Of a DNA stretch of 6,871 bases, positions 1 to 6,256 are shown piece after piece; position 1 is the stretch's first letter; each line of letters begins with the position of its first letter. The translations under genes were made by a program, and so were the position numbers. Source of the DNA: Bacteroidales bacterium (GTDB taxonomy: Bacteria > Bacteroidota > Bacteroidia > Bacteroidales > JAGOPY01); NCBI GenBank assembly GCA_030638325.1, contig DAOWEV010000241.1, positions 1-6,871 on the forward strand, written 5' to 3'. The notes below the pieces were generated by a model. It was given only the letters and a program-made list of their open reading frames with translations. It did not search any database and was not told the origin of the DNA.

Positions 1-52
1 AAGCAATTAATATTGAAGCGTAGGAGGCTCTGGTTTATTTTTATCGAGGCTT

Positions 53-74
53 GCATCGATCATGACGATCGTGC
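53..74. repeat. Imperfect hairpin downstream of the amylase stop codon
   Basis: GCA-CGATC pairs with GATCG-A-TGC around a 5-base loop on the minus strand: an 8-bp stem with one bulged A, 33 bases past the stop codon. No T-run follows on either strand, so it is not a standard intrinsic terminator, though it could stabilise the 3' end of the transcript. It may also be chance. Confidence 0.3.
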
Positions 75-107
75 TGCTATCAATGTAACACTCGCCCGGA
101 TAAGGGA

Positions 108-2936
108 TTACAGCAGGATAATCTTTTTCACCTCTTTTCTTTCACCGGTTTTAATTTTCAGGAAATAAATGCCTGGTGACAGTGGCCTGGAACCGGCATT
201 TCTGAGATTTGCTGAAAATAACATTCCCCCCTGATGCGTTTCACCCTCGTAAAGAACTCCGATCCTTTCACCTAACATATTAAAAAGCTCAACACTGACC
301 AGGCCCTTGTGGAACTCATTTAAGACAATTGTAATCTCGCCATTTGATGGGTTGGGAAAGACTAAGAAATGGCCAGTATCATCCATTACACTTTCTTCAA
401 GTCCGGTATTTATCTCCGGAGTTGGCAATTGCACATCGGTAAAAAGATGATATTCCCCCTGTTCAAGGCTTATGGTCTCGGTAGTGCTGGGAACCTCCAC
501 AGGCTGGCCCGAGAAATAATCATACCAGGTGCCGGTATGTGTAAAGCCGGGGAACATCTCATTTTCCGTAACTCCAAAATTACCCACGATCACTACATCC
601 ATGCTTTCGTGGCGGAGGATGATCCTTTTCATGCCTGTGCTGACAGCAAGATCGTAATCGGTTGTTTCAAATGCGGGTTGACTTACCCTCAGGTCCGCCA
701 GCGTCCTGTAAAAGTCATATAAGTACTTTCTTCTGAAGTCGTAGTAGTAATCCCATCTTACAGGTTTCTCTCCAAGCCTGCCATTATAATTGATCGAATA
801 GTCATATCCCATTTCACCAAACTGCCAGATCATCTTCGGGCCTGGTATAGTGAGAAAAAACAAAGCGTCTAATTGCATCCTGTTCAGGGCAGTGGTGGTA
901 TCTTTAATCTGGTAATCTCCACTTCCATTTCCCCAGGTAACACATTTATGCATCAGCCGTTCTTCGTCATGGCTTTCCATATAACCCACTACATGCGGGT
1001 TATCCCAGCCCCTGTTTTGATAGGAAATCCAGGAAAAATCTGATTTACCATTGTTATTCCACCCCATGGCGCCATCTCCATAACTATGACTCATATTTCC
1101 CCAGAGTAAAATGCCATAATTGGCCAGTTCTTTTTCTTCAGAATTCTCGGAAAGGTGTTCAAAGATCACGATAGCGTTTGGATTTCTGAGCCATATCTCA
1201 TCTGACATCCGTTTTAACAACCTGATCCGGTCAGCATCATATTTGCTACCCCAGGGGTCGTCAGGCCCCTTGATGTTATTTCCAAAGCCTTTGGTAAAAT
1301 CAAACCGAAAACCATCAAACTTATATTCACTCATCCAGTAGCTGTTAATACTATCCACGAGTTGTTGTGTCTGAAGGCTTTCATGATTAAAGTCATTGCC
1401 CCATTGGGCATCCGGATTGGTAAAATTGGAATGTACATTGAACCAGGGATTATCCGGCGTGGGGTTGGTGCCGTCAAAATACATCTGTACCATCGGGCAC
1501 TGGTTATACGCATGATTTAACACCAGGTCGATGAGCACGGCTATGTCACGCTCATGGCATGCATCAACAAATTTTTTGAGCTCGTCCTTCGGCCCGTAGT
1601 ACTTATCCGGGGCAAAATAATAGGACGGGTTATATCCCCAACTGCTATTTCCTTCAAACTCATTCACCGGCATCAGCTCGATGGCATTAACGCTTAGATG
1701 CTTCAGGTAATCCAGGGTATCAGCCAGGGCCTTGTATGTGTGTTGAGCAGTAAAATCCCGCACCAATAATTCATAAATAACCAGGTCTGTGGTTTTTGCC
1801 GGTATGAAGTTCTCAACTTCCCACTGGTATTCCTCCTGGGCTGTCTGTAGAACGGTAGCCACCCCGCTGGTTTTTCCAGAAGGATATTCAATAAGACCGG
1901 GATAGGTTGCATTTGAGATATATTTGTCATTCCAGGGGTCACTGACTTTATCTGCATATGGATCACCCACCTTGATTTCACCATCAATAAAATATTGAAA
2001 AACATATTCCTTGCCTGCCTCCAGGCCGTTCAGCTCAATCCAGAAACGGTTGCTGTCGGGTGTCATAAACATATAGCTTTCTTCACTGGTCTCCCAGTTA
2101 TTAAAATCACCTAAAACGTAAATGAACTCTTTGTGTGGGGCAAAAATTGATAATATCACACTATTGTCGTCGACATAATTAATGCCGTCACGGATGCCTT
2201 CCGGGAGGGGCATCAATGTAACCGGTTCCCTGACAAAATAAAAAAATGAATCGGTTACGACTACGGCCCCCAGCCAGGCCGTGGCTTTCACCCAGTACTT
2301 TCCATACCCATCAGCAACAACAGTATCCAGAATATGATCCCCTTCATTTTTCATTATCAGCACATCGTCCACAAACAAAGCGATGCTATCGGACTCATAA
2401 GCCAGTACTTCAACCACCATAGTATCATTCAATTCCAGGATCACGGGTTTGTTCTCAGGCTGAATGAAAGTCAGACTGCCGGGCTCCAGGACATTCACAA
2501 AAATATCTCCGTTGGTTTCTGTCTTTCCTTCCAGATAGCTTCCTCCGACAGTTTCCGCCGACCTGAAAACGAAGGCCATTTGTAATATATTTTCATCCTG
2601 GGGAACACCATAATATTCCCTGATTGTAGGGGTTATGACAAGCTGATACAGGTCCTGGTCTATCCTTTCCAGCTTTGTTTCAGGTGTATTCTGCCCCCAG
2701 TTTGTTTTAACATATTTCCAGTCCGAGCCCGAAGCGCTGAGTTCGGTGATAACACCGGTGTGGGCATAAACGTCTCCTGTATAGCCTGCCAATCCGGCAT
2801 TGCCCTGGGTAGCATCATAGATGATGATAACTTGCTGGTTCGTGACCGGGTTTGGGGGGTCGGTCGTGATGATTTGTCCTGACACTTGAAAGAACAAAAA
2901 GAAAAACATTATTAGGAAAAGTACTGATGATCTCAT
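108..2936 (-). CDS. Secreted GH13 alpha-amylase-family glycoside hydrolase with T9SS sorting domain
   Basis: A 942-residue enzyme predicted to hydrolyse alpha-1,4-glucans such as starch at the cell surface. Residues 1-20 are a signal peptide (hydrophobic run, cut near VSG/Q, no lipobox Cys). Residues about 24-150 form a module shared with the protein at 3317..5299; about 153-238 look Ig-like; about 250-340 resemble a CBM48-type E-set domain (VLGDFNNW). The GH13 barrel starts near 386 (YELLVRDF). Its conserved regions are visible: DLVLNH (D470-H475), GFRFD with nucleophile D546, FEH with acid/base E593, and ESHD with D657. All three catalytic acids are present, so it should be active. A beta domain follows (about 755-835), then a T9SS type A tail (about 858-942; FPNPSNG, SPGIYFLKI, KKIILL). 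The ATG is chosen because it directly precedes the signal peptide. Exact specificity (amylase, neopullulanase or branching-like) cannot be told from sequence. A terminator upstream suggests its own transcript. Confidence 0.93.
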   Translation of the reverse strand: MRSSVLFLIMFFFLFFQVSGQIITTDPPNPVTNQQVIIIYDATQGNAGLAGYTGDVYAHTGVITELSASGSDWKYVKTNWGQNTPETKLERIDQDLYQLVITPTIREYYGVPQDENILQMAFVFRSAETVGGSYLEGKTETNGDIFVNVLEPGSLTFIQPENKPVILELNDTMVVEVLAYESDSIALFVDDVLIMKNEGDHILDTVVADGYGKYWVKATAWLGAVVVTDSFFYFVREPVTLMPLPEGIRDGINYVDDNSVILSIFAPHKEFIYVLGDFNNWETSEESYMFMTPDSNRFWIELNGLEAGKEYVFQYFIDGEIKVGDPYADKVSDPWNDKYISNATYPGLIEYPSGKTSGVATVLQTAQEEYQWEVENFIPAKTTDLVIYELLVRDFTAQHTYKALADTLDYLKHLSVNAIELMPVNEFEGNSSWGYNPSYYFAPDKYYGPKDELKKFVDACHERDIAVLIDLVLNHAYNQCPMVQMYFDGTNPTPDNPWFNVHSNFTNPDAQWGNDFNHESLQTQQLVDSINSYWMSEYKFDGFRFDFTKGFGNNIKGPDDPWGSKYDADRIRLLKRMSDEIWLRNPNAIVIFEHLSENSEEKELANYGILLWGNMSHSYGDGAMGWNNNGKSDFSWISYQNRGWDNPHVVGYMESHDEERLMHKCVTWGNGSGDYQIKDTTTALNRMQLDALFFLTIPGPKMIWQFGEMGYDYSINYNGRLGEKPVRWDYYYDFRRKYLYDFYRTLADLRVSQPAFETTDYDLAVSTGMKRIILRHESMDVVIVGNFGVTENEMFPGFTHTGTWYDYFSGQPVEVPSTTETISLEQGEYHLFTDVQLPTPEINTGLEESVMDDTGHFLVFPNPSNGEITIVLNEFHKGLVSVELFNMLGERIGVLYEGETHQGGMLFSANLRNAGSRPLSPGIYFLKIKTGERKEVKKIILL

Positions 2937-2950
2937 TTTTTAAATTTTTG

Positions 2951-2958
2951 CAAAGGTA
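2951..2958 (-). promoter_or_regulatory. Candidate Bacteroidetes -7 promoter element for the amylase gene
   Basis: The minus strand reads TACCTTTG, an exact match to the known Bacteroidetes -7 consensus TAnnTTTG. It lies 14 bases before the amylase ATG, which would give a very short leader of about 10 bases. I see no TTTG -33 element at the usual 19-21 base distance, so this is tentative. A separate promoter is expected here because a terminator lies upstream. Confidence 0.4.
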
Positions 2959-3014
2959 CAAAGATTGTAATTATTTAGCTGTGACGTATAGTTCATCGGT
3001 GCTACATAAATCAC

Positions 3015-3176
3015 TAAATCCGAATATCTAAATCCTAAACAATACCAAATGACAAAAGCACAAAATTTAAAACCGTATGTTCTGTAAGAAATCCTTTGTT
3101 TTGAACTTTTGTTATTTGAGTTTTGAATTTGTTTTCCCGATACCTATCGGGATTAGGATTTGGTGCTTAGGATTTA
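3015..3176. repeat. Large imperfect intergenic inverted repeat
   Basis: The arms are about 3015..3073 and 3098..3176. The outer ends pair best: TAAATCCGAATATCTAAATC on the left (continuing CTAA) matches the reverse complement of the right end at 19 of 24 positions by eye. The inner parts also correspond (CAAATGACAAAAG against CAAATAACAAAAG, and AAAAC at the junction). The right arm is longer because it carries an extra palindromic insert at 3136..3151. There is no open frame of note. The composition, rich in AAATCC and AATTT words, is unlike the flanking genes. It may be a copy of a dispersed intergenic repeat, but a single window cannot show that. Confidence 0.6.
3136..3151. repeat. Perfect short palindrome CCCGATA-CC-TATCGGG
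   Basis: Two 7-base arms pair perfectly around a CC spacer inside the right arm of the larger inverted repeat. It could form a tight hairpin on either strand or be a protein-binding site. On the plus strand no T-run follows; on the minus strand the hairpin is followed by AAAACAAATT, so it is not an intrinsic terminator. Confidence 0.7.
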
Positions 3177-3260
3177 TTAAAGGAAAACATTTGCATGATA
3201 TATAACACCTAAATAATTACCAAAGGTCAATCATTGTGCCAAACGGAGCCAGAATTTTAT

Positions 3261-3294
3261 AAATAAAAAAAACCCGGCCTGAACAGACCGGGTT
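3261..3294 (-). terminator. Intrinsic terminator of the modular surface protein gene
   Basis: On the minus strand, 22 bases after the stop codon at 3317, a 9-bp stem (AACCCGGTC with GGCCGGGTT, one G-U pair) closes a 6-base loop and runs into a T-rich tract (TTTTTTTTATTT counting the stem's last bases). The plus strand has no T-run after the hairpin, so it acts for the minus strand only. It separates this gene from the amylase gene downstream. Confidence 0.9.
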
Positions 3295-3316
3295 GTAATG
3301 ATTTCAATAATCGAAA

Positions 3317-5299
3317 TTATCTTTTTACTATCTTGGCAGTTCTTGTGGCGTTATCTTCTCCGTAAATAACCACAAAATAGATACCTGCATTAAGATCAGA
3401 GGTATTGATGCTGATAGTTTCTGTATCCATAACTTCTGTTGAGATCACTCCTTGCCCAACTATGTTATATACTTCGACTTTCGTAACATGTTGAGCATTG
3501 GTAAAGTAAAGAACCCCTTCAACCGGGTTAGGGAATATGGAAACTTCTGCCAGTTGTTCTTCATCGATTCCTTCATAAACAACCGGTCCTGTAACTGCAA
3601 ATTTTTCTTCACCGATCTTACCACCTTGTGATACAGGTTTAACGCCAAAGACAAGGTACTTACCATAATCATCAGCCACAACTATATAGCTAATTGCAGT
3701 TTCACCTTCAATAGCGACCTTATCGGATCCCGTCTCATCTGTGGCAATATACCACTGGTATTCAGTAGCTCCTTCCGGGTCGGCATTGGGATCAAAATAA
3801 GTGTACACCCCTATTAATTCCTGGTCCGGCCATGGGTCACCATCAACTGATAAACCGTAAACATAAGGATTGTAGGTTTCGTTTGCGACATTATAAGTAC
3901 ATACATAAAGGTTTACAACGCCACCGGCAGTATCCACAGCAGTGTATGAACGGTTTGGCCCGCCTTCGGGGAACTCAGAATTGCCCCAGTCTCCGTTGAT
4001 CCGGAATTTGAATCCGAAAGATGCTGCACCCGTATCTACAAGAATGGTTGTAGTATAGATGCCATCGCCTGTAAAGTCGCGATCCCAGAGGTAATCAAAT
4101 GCGCCCCATCCATTGGGATCGCCTGCAAAATCAAGAAATTCTGTTTCAGGGTCGAACCTGCCTTCAGTGATCTCTGTATTCATATCGACTTCAAAAATAA
4201 CAGGCCAGGCGTATGGATTATAGTTATCATAAATATGTTTTTGAGTAACCGCGAAATCACGGCCAATGGTGATCCTGTTAGGGCCTCCATCCGGGAATTC
4301 GGAAGTAGCCCAGTCACCATTGATCCTGAACTTATACTCATACTTTTCGCCGGGGATCACCTGGTAGGTGACCTCATAAAGACTACCTTCGACTAAAGTC
4401 ATCGGGCCTGAGCCATTCCAATCATTCATTGAGCCGGCAATATCTACAAAATCAGTTGCCGGGTCAAAAGTCCCCAGGCTATCCTGGTATTGCATATCCA
4501 CCTGGAAGGTGATCTGGCCAAGCATGTCATCGTTCCACCATACATCAACCGTCTGGTTACCGGCAAGGGCAACGATCGTTCTGTCATTATCTTCATAAAC
4601 ATCCTGGTCGATAGTGAACTTGTAAATGTAGGTTTCATCCAGGGTAAGACCCTCTTCCACCTTACCTTCATAAATATTGTCAAGGTCGGCATCGGTGAGC
4701 TTGGTGAATCCCAAATCAGTGATATCCACAAACAATTCATTCACCCCTGGAGTGAATATTCCATCCTGCATGGCTTTTGACATATTTACCTTAAAAGTAA
4801 AGGTCGGGTCTGTAGAAACAAAATTGACAGGGATTAAAAAGTCTGTGCAATCAACTTCATTTAACCAGTCACGTCCGTCTTTTTCCCAGCCTGCAGTACC
4901 ATTTTGGAAAACTGCCGTAATCTGAGTTACAATGGTGCCTTCTTCGATACCGTAATAATCAGCCGGGGTATAAGTAATACTATACCTTCCGGCAGTACCG
5001 ACAGGCATAAGTATTGGCTCCTGGCCATTCTGGCCCGTACCATTCCATTCAACAACTTTCTGCCAGGGGTCTCCGCCGATTGTCACGCCGGAGTGCATGT
5101 AAACTTTCGGTACCCCTGCCAGGCTACCATTCTCGAAACAGGCTTCTGCGGGGTCAAAATACAATGTCAGCTCATCAAATACCGTTGCATCCGGTGGATC
5201 GATCTCAATGGCCGCCGGCATCTGGGCAAAGAGAGCCGATGTCATCAACAGCAAAGCAATGATTGCAGTTAAACTTTTAATAAGAGTAAATTTTTTCAT
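3317..5299 (-). CDS. Modular T9SS-exported surface protein, probable alpha-glucan-binding protein
   Basis: A 660-residue protein with no recognisable catalytic domain. Residues 1-25 are a signal peptide (ALFA/Q; no Cys for lipidation). Residues about 33-158 match the N-terminal module of the neighbouring amylase (DPP, VYxHxGV, YYG, VF in the same order). Three tandem beta-rich repeats follow, about 166-257, 262-360 and 366-480. Each opens with FxVxM or FxVDM and G-F-x-P. Repeats 2 and 3 keep an exposed-type Trp (W294, W398) and the motif FRINGDW, typical of starch-binding E-set/CBM20- or CBM48-like folds. Residues about 481-575 resemble an Ig-like domain (YQWYIA, DYGKYLVFGV). Residues about 586-660 are a T9SS type A tail (IFPNPVEG, NAGIYFVVI, AKIVKR). 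Role is inferred: it may hold starch at the surface for the amylase, as SusE/SusF do, although it is not a lipoprotein of that type. It has its own terminator. Confidence 0.85.
   Translation of the reverse strand: MKKFTLIKSLTAIIALLLMTSALFAQMPAAIEIDPPDATVFDELTLYFDPAEACFENGSLAGVPKVYMHSGVTIGGDPWQKVVEWNGTGQNGQEPILMPVGTAGRYSITYTPADYYGIEEGTIVTQITAVFQNGTAGWEKDGRDWLNEVDCTDFLIPVNFVSTDPTFTFKVNMSKAMQDGIFTPGVNELFVDITDLGFTKLTDADLDNIYEGKVEEGLTLDETYIYKFTIDQDVYEDNDRTIVALAGNQTVDVWWNDDMLGQITFQVDMQYQDSLGTFDPATDFVDIAGSMNDWNGSGPMTLVEGSLYEVTYQVIPGEKYEYKFRINGDWATSEFPDGGPNRITIGRDFAVTQKHIYDNYNPYAWPVIFEVDMNTEITEGRFDPETEFLDFAGDPNGWGAFDYLWDRDFTGDGIYTTTILVDTGAASFGFKFRINGDWGNSEFPEGGPNRSYTAVDTAGGVVNLYVCTYNVANETYNPYVYGLSVDGDPWPDQELIGVYTYFDPNADPEGATEYQWYIATDETGSDKVAIEGETAISYIVVADDYGKYLVFGVKPVSQGGKIGEEKFAVTGPVVYEGIDEEQLAEVSIFPNPVEGVLYFTNAQHVTKVEVYNIVGQGVISTEVMDTETISINTSDLNAGIYFVVIYGEDNATRTAKIVKR
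3860..4804 (-). repeat. Three tandem beta-sandwich repeats encoded within the modular surface protein
   Basis: The segment encodes residues about 166-480 as three divergent copies of one module. Copies 2 and 3 are closest: residues 323-342 and 431-450 (bases 4274..4333 and 3950..4009) both read KFRINGDW, two variable residues, SEFP, D or E, then GGPNR. Copy 1 keeps the opening FxVNM/GxFxP and a later YIYKF segment but has lost the RINGDW and GGPNR parts. The DNA of copies 2 and 3 differs at many synonymous positions, so the duplication is old rather than recent. Confidence 0.75.
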
Positions 5300-5535
5300 A
5301 AGATTTAATTTTTGGTGAATATTTCATTTTATGATACAAATGTAATAAATAAATATTGTTAATAAAAAGTATTCCTTATTTTTGTCAATGTTTTAACATC
5401 TTTTAATATTCATTTAATAAATTGACATATGATCCGGTGATAATTTTATCAAAAATCACATTCAGAACCTTTTCATGTTTTTTGGGCAAAACCGGAAAAA
5501 TCATCTAAATATAAATCATTAATAATGCAAACATT
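5300..5535. other. Divergent promoter region
   Basis: This strongly AT-rich 236-bp stretch separates the minus-strand surface protein gene from the plus-strand barrel/SusC genes, so it should contain both promoters and perhaps a shared regulatory site. A TAnnTTTG element is seen for the minus strand. For the plus strand I find no exact match; TAATTTTA at 5441..5448, with TTG at 5422..5424, is the nearest and is weak. No ORF or stable hairpin stands out. Confidence 0.55.
5337..5344 (-). promoter_or_regulatory. Candidate Bacteroidetes -7 promoter element for the modular surface protein gene
   Basis: The minus strand reads TACATTTG, an exact TAnnTTTG match, 37 bases before the ATG at 5299. Transcription would start near 5331, leaving a leader of about 30 bases that is A/T-rich and lacks a clear Shine-Dalgarno, as is common in the phylum. 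A -33 TTTG is not clear; only a T-run (CTTTTTATT) sits at about the right distance. Confidence 0.5.
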
Positions 5536-6213
5536 ATGAGAAAACATTTACTGCTATTTTTAATACTGTTCATATTTGCCGGCGGTTCATATGGGCAGGT
5601 TGTTTTTGGGCCGAAGCTTGGCTATACCGGCTCAAAGTTCCTGAAAGAATATGATGACTTCACTCAAAGTTGTATACCTGGTTATCATATTGGCATGGGT
5701 TTCGGCATAGAACTAACCGAAAACCTAATCCATTCCTATCCCAACCGGAACCCGATCTCATTGCGGGTGGAGTTATTGTTTGAGCGCCGTGGTGCGGAAT
5801 ACAGTTATAAGACCGCGGATTATAAATTTTCGCTGGAATCAAATTATATCACAGTACCGATCATTGTGCAGTATTCTTTAGAAGCCTTTAGTAATTTCTT
5901 TATAAATATCGAAGTGGGTTGCTACACAAGTTACTGGGCATCAGGAGAATGGAATTTCGGTGATTCTGTGAATGTATACAGCCCCCTTCCTTTTCACTGG
6001 ACAGTGGAAACAGATATTGAATTCGATCAACGTTTTCAGCAGCAGATGGAATGGGGATTACTGGCAGGCCTGGGACTCGAATACCGTTTTGATAAATTCA
6101 GTGTGGTTCTGTCCGGTCGTCGAAACTGGGGACAAACAAGCGCTTTTGTGGAAGATCCGGATTTCAAGTACCGGATTAACCAGTTTTCAGCCGGGATGCT
6201 TTGGTATTTCTAA
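5536..6213 (+). CDS. Small outer-membrane beta-barrel protein (PorT-family-like)
   Basis: A 225-residue protein with a signal peptide (residues 1-20, cut near SYG/Q). The mature part alternates polar and hydrophobic residues in short stretches, as in transmembrane beta-strands, for example SLRVELLFERRG (about 75-86), ITVPIIVQYSLEAF (about 105-118), GLLAGLGLEYRF (about 174-185) and FSVVLSGRRNWG (about 188-199). It ends in FSAGMLWYF, a terminal aromatic as expected for insertion by the BAM complex. Overall pattern and size fit the OMP_b-brl_2/PorT-type barrels common in Bacteroidetes, whose roles are mostly unknown. It lies 43 bp upstream of the SusC-like gene on the same strand, so co-transcription is likely, and it diverges from the glucan-binding protein gene. 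A specific function cannot be assigned. The ATG is followed directly by the MRKH signal peptide. Confidence 0.8.
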   Translation: MRKHLLLFLILFIFAGGSYGQVVFGPKLGYTGSKFLKEYDDFTQSCIPGYHIGMGFGIELTENLIHSYPNRNPISLRVELLFERRGAEYSYKTADYKFSLESNYITVPIIVQYSLEAFSNFFINIEVGCYTSYWASGEWNFGDSVNVYSPLPFHWTVETDIEFDQRFQQQMEWGLLAGLGLEYRFDKFSVVLSGRRNWGQTSAFVEDPDFKYRINQFSAGMLWYF

Positions 6214-6256
6214 TCCACTTACTATTTGAATTACATGCAATAAAAAATATTACAAC

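Larger units (their letters stand above)
2937..3316. other. 380-bp intergenic region between the two T9SS-tail genes
   Basis: From right to left it holds the terminator of the modular protein gene, about 85 bases of AT-rich sequence with no recognised signal (3177..3260), the large inverted repeat with its internal palindrome, and a candidate -7 element next to the amylase start. I find no convincing small gene or RNA gene in it. Confidence 0.8.

Noticed and set aside
1..169. Plus-strand frame open from the window edge to a stop near 169
   Set aside because: Half of it is antisense to the amylase tail, it has no recognisable motif, and a short open run at a window edge is expected by chance.
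4904..5272. Plus-strand open frame of 122 codons antisense to the modular protein gene
   Set aside because: It lies wholly inside a gene with clear domains and a signal peptide, has no recognisable domain, and its Arg/Ser/His-rich make-up is typical of an antisense shadow. Other open frames opposite the two minus-strand genes were dismissed for the same reason.
3317..5299. Reading the modular protein as a true SusE or SusF
   Set aside because: Those are lipoproteins with a Cys after the signal peptide and no T9SS tail. This protein has Gln at the predicted cleavage site and a full type A sorting domain, so only functional analogy is proposed.
5422..5450. Sigma70-like TTGACA with a TTTATC at 17-base spacing upstream of the barrel gene
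   Set aside because: The -10 match is poor, and Bacteroidetes primary sigma factors use a different consensus. In a region this AT-rich the match may be chance, so it is not called as a promoter.
6200..6228. Possible promoter for the SusC-like gene (TTTG followed by TACTATTTG)
   Set aside because: The -7 element has a 3-base instead of 2-base gap and the spacing is short; with only 43 bp between the genes, co-transcription with the barrel gene is simpler.
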